Assembly (NCBI GenBank): GCA_017441525.1
Contig: JAFRXJ010000045.1
Location: 1-64,000 of the forward strand
Source: Acholeplasmatales bacterium
GTDB taxonomy: Bacteria > Bacillota_I > Bacilli_A > Acholeplasmatales > Anaeroplasmataceae
Direction: 5' to 3'
DNA length: 64,000 nucleotides
Shown here: positions 17,231-25,978 of the stretch, in pieces
Layout of the letters: each line of letters begins with the position of its first letter
Numbering within the stretch: the first letter of the stretch is position 1
Made by a program: the position numbers and the translations under genes
The notes under the pieces: model-generated
Told to the model about the DNA's origin: nothing
What the model saw: only the letters and a program-made list of their open reading frames with translations
Databases searched by the model: none

Positions 17231-17881
17231 ATGAAAAAGTTTGATATTTTAAATCAAATCTCTAAAATCGGTGTTGTTGCCGTAGTTAGAGGAAACAGCA
17301 AAGAAGAAGCAATTAAAATTGCTGACGCTTGTATTGCTGGTGGTGTTACTTGTATTGAATTAACTTATACTGTACCAGGAGCTCGTGCTATCATCGAAGC
17401 TTTAGTTGAAAAGTATGCTGGTAATAAAGAAGTTGTTATTGGTGCTGGTTCAGTATTAGATCCTGAAACTTGTAAGGGAGCAATCGAAGCTGGTGCTAAG
17501 TTCATTGTTGCACCTTCATTCAATGAGAATGTTGCTAAGTTAGCTAACAGATATCAAATTCCTTATGTACCAGGAACACAAACTATTAAAGAAATCGTTA
17601 CAGCTATGGAATACGGTTCAGATGTAATTAAAATCTTCCCTGGTGATATCTTAGGACCTAGATTCGTTAAGGATGTTAAGGGACCACTTCCTTATGCAAA
17701 CTTAATGCCATCTGGTGGTGTTGATATCGACAACATTAAAGATTGGGTTAAAGCAGGAGTTGTTGCTGTATCAGCTGGTTCAAGCTTAACTGCTGGTGCT
17801 AAGAAGGGTGACTTCGCATTAGTTACTGAAACTGCAAAGAAGTTCATTGCTGAATACAACGCTGCAAAGGCTGCAAAGTAA
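17231..17881 (+). CDS. kdgA: KDPG/KHG aldolase
   Basis: It cleaves 2-keto-3-deoxy-6-phosphogluconate to pyruvate and glyceraldehyde 3-phosphate. The 216-aa TIM barrel has the Schiff-base Lys in DVIKIFPGD (~135), the conserved Glu in CIELTYTVPGA (~46) and the phosphate loop MPSGGVDIDN. Strong codon bias (GCT/GTT-rich) and a consensus promoter suggest high expression. It heads a seven-gene operon, although it acts last in the pathway. Confidence 0.95.
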   Translation: MKKFDILNQISKIGVVAVVRGNSKEEAIKIADACIAGGVTCIELTYTVPGARAIIEALVEKYAGNKEVVIGAGSVLDPETCKGAIEAGAKFIVAPSFNENVAKLANRYQIPYVPGTQTIKEIVTAMEYGSDVIKIFPGDILGPRFVKDVKGPLPYANLMPSGGVDIDNIKDWVKAGVVAVSAGSSLTAGAKKGDFALVTETAKKFIAEYNAAKAAK

Positions 17882-17916
17882 TATAAAGAAATATAGAAAC
17901 CCGAGGAGGGCGTTAT

Positions 17917-18948
17917 ATGGAAAAAATAATAACATTTGGTGAGATAATGATGCGTCTATCTACACCTGATTATGCAACAATTAATCAAACACATGAATTT
18001 GTTGTTAATTATGGTGGTGGAGAAGCTAACGTAGCTGTAGCATTAGCTCACATGGGACATAATACATATTTTATGTCTAAGCTTCCACCTAACCAATTAG
18101 GTGATGGAGCTATTACACATCTATTATCTAATAATGTAAATACAAAATATGTTGTTAGAGGTTCAACTACAATTGGTATTTATTTCCTTGAAACAGGATT
18201 TGGTGGTAGACCATCAAAGGTTATTTATAACAGAAAGCACTCTGCTATAACAAGAATTCAAGAAGATGAATTCAATTGGGAAGAAATCTTTAAGAATGCA
18301 ACATGGTTCCATTTATCTGGAATTACATTAGCTTTAGGTGAAAGAGTAAGAAAAGTTGCTCTAAGAGCTGTTAAGGAAGCTAAGAAATACAACGTTCCAG
18401 TAAGCTTTGATTTTAACTATAGATCAAGACTATGGACAGTTGAAGAAGCAAGACCAGTATATAAGGAATTTATGGAATATGTAGATATCGTATTTGCAAG
18501 CTTCTATGATGCAAATACTATTCTAGAAATTCCTCTAAGTGAAGGCTTCACTGGTACTACATTATCAGAAAAAAGAAGAGATGTATTCCCTAAGATGATT
18601 AGAAAGTATAATCTACATTATATTTTCGGTACAGATCGTGTTGTATATACAGCAACTGATAACTCATTAGCTGGATATTATTTCAAATTACAAAATGATA
18701 ACCTATCTTGGGAATTAACAGATCCTATTCGTTTTAATATTTATGATAGAATCGGTGGCGGAGATGCTTTTGCATCTGGTGTCATCCACGGCTTATTAAA
18801 AAATTATAATGATCCTGCATATGCTGTTAGATATGGTCTTTCTACATCAGTATTAAAGCATACAATTTATGGTGATGCATCTACATTCTCATGTGATGAC
18901 ATCGAAACATTTATGGAAGCAAACGGAACTGCTGAAGTAGTAAGATAA
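17917..18948 (+). CDS. kdgK: PfkB-family sugar kinase (2-keto-3-deoxygluconate kinase), copy 1
   Basis: A 343-aa ribokinase-fold protein: YGGGEANVAVALAHMG near 30-45 (first PfkB signature) and IGGGDAFASG (~278-287) with the catalytic Asp. It should phosphorylate KDG to KDPG. CGAGGAGGG lies upstream. It shares its overall plan with the second kinase at 19489 but is clearly divergent in the 200-240 region, so the two may differ in substrate (for example keto-deoxy-gluconate against a fructuronate- or tagaturonate-derived sugar). Assignment to KDG rests on context with kdgA, kduI and kduD. Confidence 0.85.
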   Translation: MEKIITFGEIMMRLSTPDYATINQTHEFVVNYGGGEANVAVALAHMGHNTYFMSKLPPNQLGDGAITHLLSNNVNTKYVVRGSTTIGIYFLETGFGGRPSKVIYNRKHSAITRIQEDEFNWEEIFKNATWFHLSGITLALGERVRKVALRAVKEAKKYNVPVSFDFNYRSRLWTVEEARPVYKEFMEYVDIVFASFYDANTILEIPLSEGFTGTTLSEKRRDVFPKMIRKYNLHYIFGTDRVVYTATDNSLAGYYFKLQNDNLSWELTDPIRFNIYDRIGGGDAFASGVIHGLLKNYNDPAYAVRYGLSTSVLKHTIYGDASTFSCDDIETFMEANGTAEVVR

Positions 18949-18961
18949 GGAGAAAAATAAA

Positions 18962-19450
18962 ATGATAGTAGGAAAACTTGTAGATTTATATAGATATAAA
19001 GGAATTGCTAAAAACATTGATACAGCAATTGACTATATCTTAAATAATGATTTAATGGCTTTACCTAAAGGTAAAACTATTGTAGATCAAGATGAAAATG
19101 GATTAAATGTTTATATTAATCGTGATACTTATGTTGCAAGACCTTTAAATGAATGCTTCTTTGAGAATCATGAAAATTATATCGACATTCAAATCGTATT
19201 AAAGGGTACTGAAATTATTGGTTATACTCATATTTCTAACCCAACATTAAAGGTAACTACACCTTATAATGCAGAAAAGGATGTAACTAAATTCAATGGT
19301 GATGATCCAAGTGCAGTAAAGGATGCATTATTCTTCCCAGTATCAGAAGGATTTGCATTAGTTTATACTGAAGACGTTCATCTAGCTAAATGTAAGGCTG
19401 ACGATGAAATCGTTGAAAAAGTAGTAGTAAAAATTAAAATTGAGAAGTAA
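18962..19450 (+). CDS. YhcH/YjgK/YiaL-family protein (probable sugar anomerase)
   Basis: The 162-aa single-domain beta-sandwich protein contains the family segment NECFFENHENYIDIQIVLKG (metal-binding His and Glu) and a C-terminal VYTEDVHLAKC with the HxAxC-like ligand. Members occur in sialate, alginate and uronate operons and are thought to speed sugar anomerisation or binding (NanQ for sialic acid). Position between two kinases suggests it works on a keto-deoxy sugar. AGGAG precedes the ATG. Confidence 0.85.
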   Translation: MIVGKLVDLYRYKGIAKNIDTAIDYILNNDLMALPKGKTIVDQDENGLNVYINRDTYVARPLNECFFENHENYIDIQIVLKGTEIIGYTHISNPTLKVTTPYNAEKDVTKFNGDDPSAVKDALFFPVSEGFALVYTEDVHLAKCKADDEIVEKVVVKIKIEK

Positions 19451-19488
19451 TTTAAATTAAACAAAAAATATTTAAGAGGAGAAAAATA

Positions 19489-20532
19489 ATGAAAAATTTA
19501 AAGTTTAATTCTAAAAAAGTTGTAACAATGGGCGAAATTATGCTTCGTCTTTCTACACCAGCAAACACTCGTTTTGTTCAAGCTAACCAATTCGATATCA
19601 TTTTCGGTGGTGGTGAAGCAAACGTTGCTGTATCATGCGCTAACTATGGTTTAGATGCTTATTTCGTATCTAAATTACCTGACAATCCAATCGGACAAGC
19701 AGCTATTAACTCTTTAAGAAGATATGGTGTTAATACTGAATTCGTTGCACGTGGTGGTGATAGAGTAGGTATTTATTATTCTGAAACTGGTGCTTCAATG
19801 AGAGCATCTGTAGTTGTTTATGACCGTGCTCATTCAGCAATCGCTGAAGCTAAGCCTGAAGATTTCGATTTCGACGCAATCATGAAGGATGCAGGTTGGT
19901 TCCACTGGTCAGGAATTACTCCAGCTATTTCTGATGCATCAGCTAAGTGCTTAGAGAAGGCATTAATTGCTGCAAAGAAGTATGGTGTAGTTGTTTCTTG
20001 TGACTTAAACTTCAGAAAGAAATTATGGACTTCTGAAAAGGCAATTTCTGTTATGAAGCCTTTAATGAAGTATGTTGATGTATGTATCGGTAATGAAGAG
20101 GATGCAGAATTATGCTTAGGCTTCAAACCAGACGCAAACGTAGAAGCTGGTGAAACTGGTGCTGCTGGTTACCACAAGATTTTCGAACAAATGGCTAAGG
20201 AATTTGGATTCAAGTATGTTGTTTCTACATTAAGAGAGTCTTTCTCAGCTACTCATAATGGTTGGAAGGCATTAATCTATGATGGAACTGAATTCTATGA
20301 GTCAAAGAGATATGACATCAACCCTATCATTGACCGTGTTGGTGGTGGTGACTCATTCTCTGGTGGTCTAGTTTATGGTTTAATGACTAAGGCTACTCAA
20401 GGTGAAGCTCTTGAATTCGCAGTTGCTGCATCAGCATTAAAGCATACAATCAATGGTGATTACAACTTAGTATCTGTAAAAGAAGTTGAATCATTAGCTG
20501 GTGGTAATGCTAACGGACGTGTACAACGTTAA
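19489..20532 (+). CDS. kdgK: PfkB-family sugar kinase (2-keto-3-deoxygluconate kinase), copy 2
   Basis: This 347-aa kinase has GGGEANVAVSCANYG (~33-47) and VGGGDSFSGG (~284-293), with the catalytic Asp. It is closer to typical KDG kinases than the first copy, and its codon choice is more biased (expression-optimised). GAGGAG lies before the ATG. Having two kinases in one operon points either to dosage or to two keto-deoxy substrates. A 9-bp hairpin follows the stop codon. Confidence 0.88.
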   Translation: MKNLKFNSKKVVTMGEIMLRLSTPANTRFVQANQFDIIFGGGEANVAVSCANYGLDAYFVSKLPDNPIGQAAINSLRRYGVNTEFVARGGDRVGIYYSETGASMRASVVVYDRAHSAIAEAKPEDFDFDAIMKDAGWFHWSGITPAISDASAKCLEKALIAAKKYGVVVSCDLNFRKKLWTSEKAISVMKPLMKYVDVCIGNEEDAELCLGFKPDANVEAGETGAAGYHKIFEQMAKEFGFKYVVSTLRESFSATHNGWKALIYDGTEFYESKRYDINPIIDRVGGGDSFSGGLVYGLMTKATQGEALEFAVAASALKHTINGDYNLVSVKEVESLAGGNANGRVQR

Positions 20533-20555
20533 TTTTTAGAAAATGACTTGCTTTG

Positions 20556-20580
20556 AAGTGCCACTTTTATGGTGGCACTT
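20556..20580 (+). promoter_or_regulatory. Intra-operon hairpin after the second kinase
   Basis: AAGTGCCAC (20556-20564) pairs perfectly with GTGGCACTT (20572-20580). No long T tract follows, so it is more likely a partial terminator or mRNA stabiliser that sets expression of the distal genes. Confidence 0.6.
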
Positions 20581-20618
20581 TAAGAGCGTATAAAATACCT
20601 AGAAAAAGAGGTACTATT

Positions 20619-21458
20619 ATGAAAATCGGAGTTAGAGTTCATGACTTTGGAAAATCAGATGCTAAAACTTTAGCTAAAAAAGCTAAAGAAGTAGGATTTG
20701 AAGGCGTACAATTAGTTTTAAATAAAGCAATAGAGGGTGAATCTGGCTTAGCTGGAACATTATCTAAAGAGAAAGCAAATAGCTTCTATAATGATTTTAA
20801 AAATGAAGGATTAGACATTTTTATGCTTGGTGCATATTTTAATCCAGTTCATTCTGATAAAGAAAAAGTAAGATCATTAACAGAAAAATTTAGAGAACAT
20901 TTAAAATATATGAATGACTTCCATGCCGGCTTTGTAGGAAGCGAGACTGGATCATTTAATGATGATAAATGGACTTATAATCCTTTAAATAGAACTGAAG
21001 AGGCATTCCAAGAGGTTAAAAGAATATTTAAAGATTTAGCTAATAGTGCTGAAGAGTATAATGCTAAAATAGCATTAGAAGGTGCATTTGGTCACTGTAT
21101 GTGGGAGCCAAAGAAGCTTAAAAGACTTGTAGATGAAATTAATTCAGATACAGTTTATTACACAGTTGATATTTACAATTATTTATCTAACGAAAATTAT
21201 ATGAATCATACAAAGATTTTTGATGAATGTATCGAATTATTCAATGATAGAATTGTAATATTCCACATCAAAGATTACGTTATTGAGGAAGGCAATTTAA
21301 AACAATGCTGTATTGGTAAAGGTAATATGAATTTTGATTATATGTTACCAATCATCAAGCAAAAATGCCCTAATGCATACCTTGTATTTGAAGGATCAAA
21401 GCCTGAAGATATGCAATTCTCATATGATTTTATAACTAAAAAATTAGAAAATTGTTAA
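20619..21458 (+). CDS. Sugar phosphate isomerase/epimerase-like TIM-barrel protein
   Basis: The 279-aa product belongs to the xylose-isomerase-like TIM-barrel (AP endonuclease 2) family: GVRVHDFGKSDAKTLAKKAK at the start, FVGSETGSF, KIALEGAFGH, VYYTVDIYNYL and IVIFHIKDYV carry the acidic and His metal ligands of the barrel strands. In uronate operons such enzymes usually isomerise or epimerise a keto-sugar; the exact reaction is not visible. ATG 20619 is chosen with AAGAGGT upstream; a longer frame would start inside the hairpin at 20556. Confidence 0.8.
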   Translation: MKIGVRVHDFGKSDAKTLAKKAKEVGFEGVQLVLNKAIEGESGLAGTLSKEKANSFYNDFKNEGLDIFMLGAYFNPVHSDKEKVRSLTEKFREHLKYMNDFHAGFVGSETGSFNDDKWTYNPLNRTEEAFQEVKRIFKDLANSAEEYNAKIALEGAFGHCMWEPKKLKRLVDEINSDTVYYTVDIYNYLSNENYMNHTKIFDECIELFNDRIVIFHIKDYVIEEGNLKQCCIGKGNMNFDYMLPIIKQKCPNAYLVFEGSKPEDMQFSYDFITKKLENC

Positions 21459-21470
21459 AAGGAGATTACA

Positions 21471-22349
21471 ATGAAATTAGATGTAAGATACGCAAATCAT
21501 CCAGATGATTCAAAGAATTATGATACAGCTTTATTAAGACATCATTATCTAATTGATAAGGTTTTTGAAGCTGATGATATTTTATTAACTTATTCTCATC
21601 AAGATAGAATTATTGCTGGTGGTATTATGCCAGTTAATATGACATTAAAGCTTGAAGGCTCTAGCGAAATGAGAGCTAAATACTTCTTAGAAAGAAGAGA
21701 AATGGCATTCATTAATATCGGTGGTGAAGGAAAAGTTAAAATTGATGGAAAGACTTATGATATTAAACATAAAGACGGTATGTATATTGGTCTTGGCGTT
21801 AAGGATATTGAATTCTCATCAAATGATAGAAAGAATCCTGCTAAGTTCTATATGACATCATCTCCAGCTCATAAGACTTATCCAACAGTATATATTGCAT
21901 ATACAAAAGAAAACTTAAATGCATTCAAGGGTGATATTAAAGCAGTTGAATGTATTCACCAAGAATTAGGTGACGAAGCTCATATGAACAAGAGAATCAT
22001 TAATAAGTATGTTAATACTGCAATTATTGATTCTTGCCAATTAGCAATGGGTATGACTGCCCTAGCTACAGGTTCATGCTGGAATACAATGCCTTGCCAT
22101 ACTCATGAAAGACGTATGGAAGTATATTTCTATTTTGATTTCCCAGCTGAGGAAAGAGTATTCCATTTAATGGGTAAACCAGATGAAACAAGACATATCG
22201 TTATGGCTCCAGAACAAGCAGTTATTTCACCTGCATGGTCAATCCATGCTGCATCTGCAACAATGAATTATACATTCATTTGGGGTATGTGTGGTGAAAA
22301 TCAGGATTACGATGATATGGATCATATCAAAACATCTGATTTAAAATAG
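21471..22349 (+). CDS. kduI: 5-keto-4-deoxyuronate isomerase
   Basis: It converts 4-deoxy-L-threo-5-hexosulose uronate, the product of pectin or glycosaminoglycan lyases, to 2,5-diketo-3-deoxygluconate. The cupin protein (292 aa) has the zinc ligands in MPCHTHERRMEVYFYFDF (~206-223) and the later His in AWSIHAA, plus the terminal FIWGMCGEN typical of KduI. AAGGAG precedes the start. Followed by kduD, which takes the next step. Confidence 0.95.
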   Translation: MKLDVRYANHPDDSKNYDTALLRHHYLIDKVFEADDILLTYSHQDRIIAGGIMPVNMTLKLEGSSEMRAKYFLERREMAFINIGGEGKVKIDGKTYDIKHKDGMYIGLGVKDIEFSSNDRKNPAKFYMTSSPAHKTYPTVYIAYTKENLNAFKGDIKAVECIHQELGDEAHMNKRIINKYVNTAIIDSCQLAMGMTALATGSCWNTMPCHTHERRMEVYFYFDFPAEERVFHLMGKPDETRHIVMAPEQAVISPAWSIHAASATMNYTFIWGMCGENQDYDDMDHIKTSDLK

Positions 22350-22408
22350 TTAAAATTGGTGAGTCTACCATTTAAAAAGACAAAATAAAATTAGGAGGAA
22401 AAATAAAA

Positions 22409-23209
22409 ATGAATATGAATGATTTCAGACTAGACGGTAAAGTAGCTCTAGTTACAGGTGCATCATATGGTATCGGCTTCAACATTGCTAAAGGTTTTGC
22501 TGCAGCTGGTGCAACTATCGTTTTTAACGATATTAAGCAAGAATTAGTTGACAAGGGTATCGAAGCTTATAAGGCAGAAGGTATCAAAGCTCATGGTTAT
22601 GTTTGTGACGTAACTGATGAGGATGCAGTTAACGAAATGGTTGCAAAAATTGAAAAGGAAGTAGGAGTTATCGATATCTTAGTTAACAATGCTGGTATCA
22701 TCAAGAGAATTCCTATGATTGAAATGACTGCAGCACAATTCCGTCAAGTTATCGACGTGGATTTAAATGCTCCTTTCATCGTTTCTAAGGCAGTATTACC
22801 TGGAATGATTAAGAAGGGGCATGGTAAGATTATTAACATTTGTTCAATGATGTCTGAATTAGGCCGTGAAACTGTATCTGCTTATGCAGCTGCAAAGGGT
22901 GGTCTTAAGATGTTAACAAGAAACATTTGTTCTGAATACGGTGAATTCAATATTCAATGTAATGGTATTGGACCTGGTTACATTGCTACACCTCAAACAG
23001 CTCCTTTACGTGAAAGACAAGCTGACGGTTCTCGTCATCCATTTGATTCTTTCATTTGCGCAAAGACTCCAGCTGGACGTTGGTTAGAACCAGAAGAGTT
23101 AGCAGGACCTGCAGTATTCCTAGCATCTGATGCTTCAAATGCTGTAAACGGACATATTTTATATGTTGATGGTGGTATCCTTGCTTACATTGGTAAACAA
23201 CCTAAGTAA
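22409..23209 (+). CDS. kduD: 2-keto-3-deoxygluconate (2-deoxy-D-gluconate 3-) dehydrogenase
   Basis: The short-chain dehydrogenase reduces 2,5-diketo-3-deoxygluconate to KDG with NAD(P)H. TGASYGIGFNIAKG (~13-26) is the nucleotide loop, NNAGI the structural motif, CSMMSE the catalytic Ser region and YAAAKGG the Tyr/Lys pair. The 266-aa length fits. AGGAGG lies 11 nt upstream. It is the last operon gene, followed by a terminator; with kdgK and kdgA it completes conversion of unsaturated uronates to pyruvate and triose phosphate. Confidence 0.93.
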   Translation: MNMNDFRLDGKVALVTGASYGIGFNIAKGFAAAGATIVFNDIKQELVDKGIEAYKAEGIKAHGYVCDVTDEDAVNEMVAKIEKEVGVIDILVNNAGIIKRIPMIEMTAAQFRQVIDVDLNAPFIVSKAVLPGMIKKGHGKIINICSMMSELGRETVSAYAAAKGGLKMLTRNICSEYGEFNIQCNGIGPGYIATPQTAPLRERQADGSRHPFDSFICAKTPAGRWLEPEELAGPAVFLASDASNAVNGHILYVDGGILAYIGKQPK

Positions 23210-23224
23210 TTAATAAAATAAATC

Positions 23225-23249
23225 GGGTATGAATTAGTCATACCCTTTT
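23225..23249 (+). terminator. Terminator of the uronate operon
   Basis: GGGTATGA (23225-23232) pairs with TCATACCC (23238-23245), followed by TTTTGTTTTT. Confidence 0.8.
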
Positions 23250-23265
23250 GTTTTTAAGAGGAAAA

Positions 23266-23433
23266 ATGATGGAAGATTTAAGCTTAGAAGAATTAGAAGT
23301 ATTAGAAGATTTAATTAAAAAAGAAATAGTTGAAACATCTATGTTAAAGAAAGATGTTGAAGACATTGATAGAGAAGATTTAGAAGAATATATTGAAAAT
23401 TTAAAGTCTATTCAAGCTAAATTATTCAAATAA
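23266..23433 (+). CDS. Small helical acidic protein of unknown function
   Basis: A 55-residue, strongly charged, wholly helical product (MMEDLSLEELEVLEDL, then EEYIENLKSIQAKLFK) with heptad-like leucine spacing, so a coiled coil is likely. AGAGGA lies 6-11 nt before ATG 23266. No family recognised. It sits between the uronate terminator and the rplU promoter; whether it has its own promoter is unclear. Confidence 0.6.
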   Translation: MMEDLSLEELEVLEDLIKKEIVETSMLKKDVEDIDREDLEEYIENLKSIQAKLFK

Positions 23434-23465
23434 TAACAAAATATCATTTATTTTAACAAAAATAT

Positions 23466-23494
23466 TTGACACCATATATATTTTAATATATAAT
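23466..23494 (+). promoter_or_regulatory. Promoter of the L21-Prp-L27 operon
   Basis: TTGACA (23466-23471), 17 nt, TATAAT (23489-23494): a full consensus sigma-A promoter. Confidence 0.9.
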
Positions 23495-23499
23495 ACTTT

Positions 23500-23580
23500 T
23501 GTTGTAACATGCACCACATAGAAAAGGTCTTAAATGATTATACAATCTACCTTAATAGTGTGTCTTAAAAAATAACAAGG
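23500..23580 (+). promoter_or_regulatory. Probable ribosomal protein L21 leader
   Basis: About 90 untranslated nt separate the promoter from rplU. A hairpin AAGGT...ACCTT is enclosed by complementary CACATA/TAGTGTG segments before the AAGGAGG ribosome site. Firmicutes rplU genes commonly have an autoregulatory L21 leader here; I assign it from position and foldability. Confidence 0.5.
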
Positions 23581-23592
23581 AGGTAACACGAC

Positions 23593-23901
23593 ATGTATGC
23601 AATTATAGAAACAGGTGGAAAGCAAGTTAAAGCTGAAGTAGGCGAATTCATCTTCGTTGAGAAGTTAGAAGTAGCTGAAGGTGAAACTTACACTTTCGAT
23701 AAAGTTGTTTTAGTATCAGGCGATAAGACTAAGGTTGGTACACCATACGTAAATGGTGCTACAGTAACTGCTAAGGTTGAAAAGCACGGAAGAGGAGAGA
23801 AGATTACAATCTTCAAGTACCGTCCAAAGAAGCATTCAGCATCTAAGAAGGGTCATCGTCAAGCATATACTAAGTTAAAAGTAGAAGCAATCAATGCTTA
23901 A
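23593..23901 (+). CDS. rplU: Ribosomal protein bL21
   Basis: The 102-aa protein starts [18 protein letters not shown] and ends with the basic [21 protein letters not shown] region that contacts 23S rRNA. AAGGAGG lies before the ATG. First of the conserved rplU-prp-rpmA-obgE order. Confidence 0.98.
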   Translation: MYAIIETGGKQVKAEVGEFIFVEKLEVAEGETYTFDKVVLVSGDKTKVGTPYVNGATVTAKVEKHGRGEKITIFKYRPKKHSASKKGHRQAYTKLKVEAINA

Positions 23902-23906
23902 TTACT

Positions 23907-24218
23907 ATGACAACATATAGTATAAAGAACAAAGGTAATGAAGTAACTATTGAGGTTAAAGGACATGCAGGATATGCCGAAAAAGGATATGATATCGTAT
24001 GTGCTTCAATTTCAATGGCATGTATAATGACTGCAAATCTAATCGATAAAATAAAAGAAATCCGTTACAACATATTAGATTTGGTTTGCGAAGATGGATA
24101 TTTTAGACTTCAGGTTAAACAATCTGATGCCCTAACTCAATCAATTGTTGATAATTTAGTTGAAACACTTGATGAATTACAAAAACAATATCCAAAATAT
24201 ATTAAAATTATAAGCTAG
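23907..24218 (+). CDS. prp: Ribosomal-processing cysteine protease Prp
   Basis: The 103-aa protease removes the N-terminal extension of L27. The catalytic His20 is in GHAGYAEKG and Cys32 in DIVCASIS, the spacing seen in Prp. It has no clear ribosome site 5 nt after rplU and probably depends on translational coupling. Its substrate, an L27 with an extension, is encoded 13 nt downstream, so enzyme and target are co-expressed. Confidence 0.95.
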   Translation: MTTYSIKNKGNEVTIEVKGHAGYAEKGYDIVCASISMACIMTANLIDKIKEIRYNILDLVCEDGYFRLQVKQSDALTQSIVDNLVETLDELQKQYPKYIKIIS

Positions 24219-24231
24219 GAGGATTTCAAAC

Positions 24232-24519
24232 ATGTTATTAAATATTAACATTCAGTTATTCGCATCTAAAAAAGGTGTAAGTTCTACTAAGAACGGCCGT
24301 GATTCAGAAGCTAAGCGTTTAGGCGCTAAAGTATCTGATGGTGAAGTAGTAACTGCAGGTTCAATTTTATATCGTCAAAGAGGTACTAAGATTTTCCCAG
24401 GCAATAACGTTGGTCGCGGTGGCGATGATACATTATTCGCTAAGGTAGCTGGTACTGTAAAATTTGAACGTAAGGGTAAGGACAAAAAGCAGGTTTCTGT
24501 TTACCCAGTCGCTGAATAA
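24232..24519 (+). CDS. rpmA: Ribosomal protein bL27 with cleavable N-terminus
   Basis: The 95-aa protein begins [18 protein letters not shown]. The Prp-type cleavage site falls after Phe10, giving a mature ASKKG N-terminus that reaches the peptidyl-transferase centre. The rest ([27 protein letters not shown]) is standard L27. AGGAGG precedes the ATG. Confidence 0.98.
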   Translation: MLLNINIQLFASKKGVSSTKNGRDSEAKRLGAKVSDGEVVTAGSILYRQRGTKIFPGNNVGRGGDDTLFAKVAGTVKFERKGKDKKQVSVYPVAE

Positions 24520-24535
24520 TAAGATTGTTTAAAAT

Positions 24536-24564
24536 GCCCAAAATATCATTTTGGGCTATTTTTT
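24536..24564 (+). terminator. Terminator after rpmA
   Basis: GCCCAAAAT (24536-24544) pairs perfectly with ATTTTGGGC (24548-24556), then TATTTTTT. Confidence 0.88.
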
Positions 24565-24585
24565 CTCTTAAAGGAGGATATATTT

Positions 24586-25860
24586 ATGTTTATTGATCAA
24601 GCTAAAATGGAACTATATGGTGGCAAAGGCGGAGATGGTATTGTTGCCTATAGAAGAGAATTAAAGGTTGAATATGGTGGACCATTCGGTGGAAACGGCG
24701 GAAATGGTGGTTCTATAATCTTTAAGGGTAGTAATGGTATGTCAACATTACTAGATTTAAAATATAATACTGTATTAAAGGCTATAGATGGCGAAAAAGG
24801 AAAAAATAAAGGTATGTATGGCAAGAATGCTGAAGATACATACGTTTTAGTTCCAGTTGGAACAACTATTTTCGATCAAGACACTAACAAAGTAATCGGA
24901 GACATCACTAAAGACGGCCAGGAGGTCCTAGTTTGCAAGGGAGGACGTGGCGGTAGAGGAAATATGTCTTTCGCTTCAAATACGCTAAAATGCCCAGATT
25001 TCTGCGAAAAAGGAGAACCTGGTGAACATAAATATGTAAGATGTGAGCTAAGAGTACTTGCCGACTGTGGTTTAGTAGGCTTCCCAAGCGTTGGTAAATC
25101 TACTTTAATTTCAGTTTGTTCTAACGCAAGACCAAAGATAGCTGAATATCATTTCACAACATTACAGCCTAATCTAGGTATGGTAAGACTAGATGACGGA
25201 AGAGATTTTGTTATGGCAGACCTACCAGGTATTATTGAAGGTGCTCATAATGGTGCTGGACTTGGACTTGAATTCTTAAGACATATCGAAAGATGTAGAG
25301 TAATCGTCCATGTAATAGATATGGCGGCAACTGATGGTAGAGATCCATATGAGGATTATGTTGTTATCAACAATGAATTAAAGGAATATAAGATGAATTT
25401 ATCTAAGCGTCCTATGATTGTTGTTGCGAACAAAATGGATATGCCAGATGCTAAGAAGAACTTAGAAGAATTTAAGAAAAAGGCAGATTGTGAAATCATA
25501 GAGATTTCAGCATTAACAAAAGAAAACGTAAAAGAATTATTATATAAAATTGCTGATACATTAGAAAATACAGAAGAATTCTCAATCTTTGAAGATGATG
25601 AATTAGATGTAGTTGAATATAATTTAAATGAAGATGATGAATTCTTTACTATTGAAAAACAAGATGATGGTGTTTATAATGTAACAGGAAAGAAGCTAAA
25701 GAGAATATTTGATATGACTGATTTTGATTCTGAAACTGCAAGATTTAGATTCGCAAGACAACTTAGAACATATGGTCTTGATGATAAATTAAGAAAACTT
25801 GGAGTTCAAAATGGAGATACAGTAAGAATATTCGATTTTGAATTTGAATTCATAGAATAA
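24586..25860 (+). CDS. obgE: GTPase Obg (CgtA)
   Basis: A ribosome-assembly and stress GTPase of 424 aa. The glycine-rich Obg fold (GGKGGDGIVAYRRE, GGNGGNGGS) occupies ~1-157. The G domain has GFPSVGKST (~165-173), DLPGIIEGAH, NKMD and SAL motifs. The C-terminal ~75 residues form an OCT domain. AAAGGAGG precedes the ATG. Only ~20 nt separate it from the rpmA terminator, so its promoter is either within that gap or read-through supplies expression. Confidence 0.97.
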   Translation: MFIDQAKMELYGGKGGDGIVAYRRELKVEYGGPFGGNGGNGGSIIFKGSNGMSTLLDLKYNTVLKAIDGEKGKNKGMYGKNAEDTYVLVPVGTTIFDQDTNKVIGDITKDGQEVLVCKGGRGGRGNMSFASNTLKCPDFCEKGEPGEHKYVRCELRVLADCGLVGFPSVGKSTLISVCSNARPKIAEYHFTTLQPNLGMVRLDDGRDFVMADLPGIIEGAHNGAGLGLEFLRHIERCRVIVHVIDMAATDGRDPYEDYVVINNELKEYKMNLSKRPMIVVANKMDMPDAKKNLEEFKKKADCEIIEISALTKENVKELLYKIADTLENTEEFSIFEDDELDVVEYNLNEDDEFFTIEKQDDGVYNVTGKKLKRIFDMTDFDSETARFRFARQLRTYGLDDKLRKLGVQNGDTVRIFDFEFEFIE

Positions 25861-25881
25861 GAGTCTTAGGGCTCTTTTTTT
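25860..25881 (+). terminator. Terminator after obgE
   Basis: AGAGTC pairs with GGGCTCT (with a G-T pair) around a short loop, followed by TTTTTTT. Confidence 0.75.
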
Positions 25882-25978
25882 ATTAACTATTGTTAATAAT
25901 AAAGTTGAATAATCTTTTTATTAATAGTAAAATATAATTAAGATTTTGCAAATTTTAAAAAACTATGGAGGTATCTAT

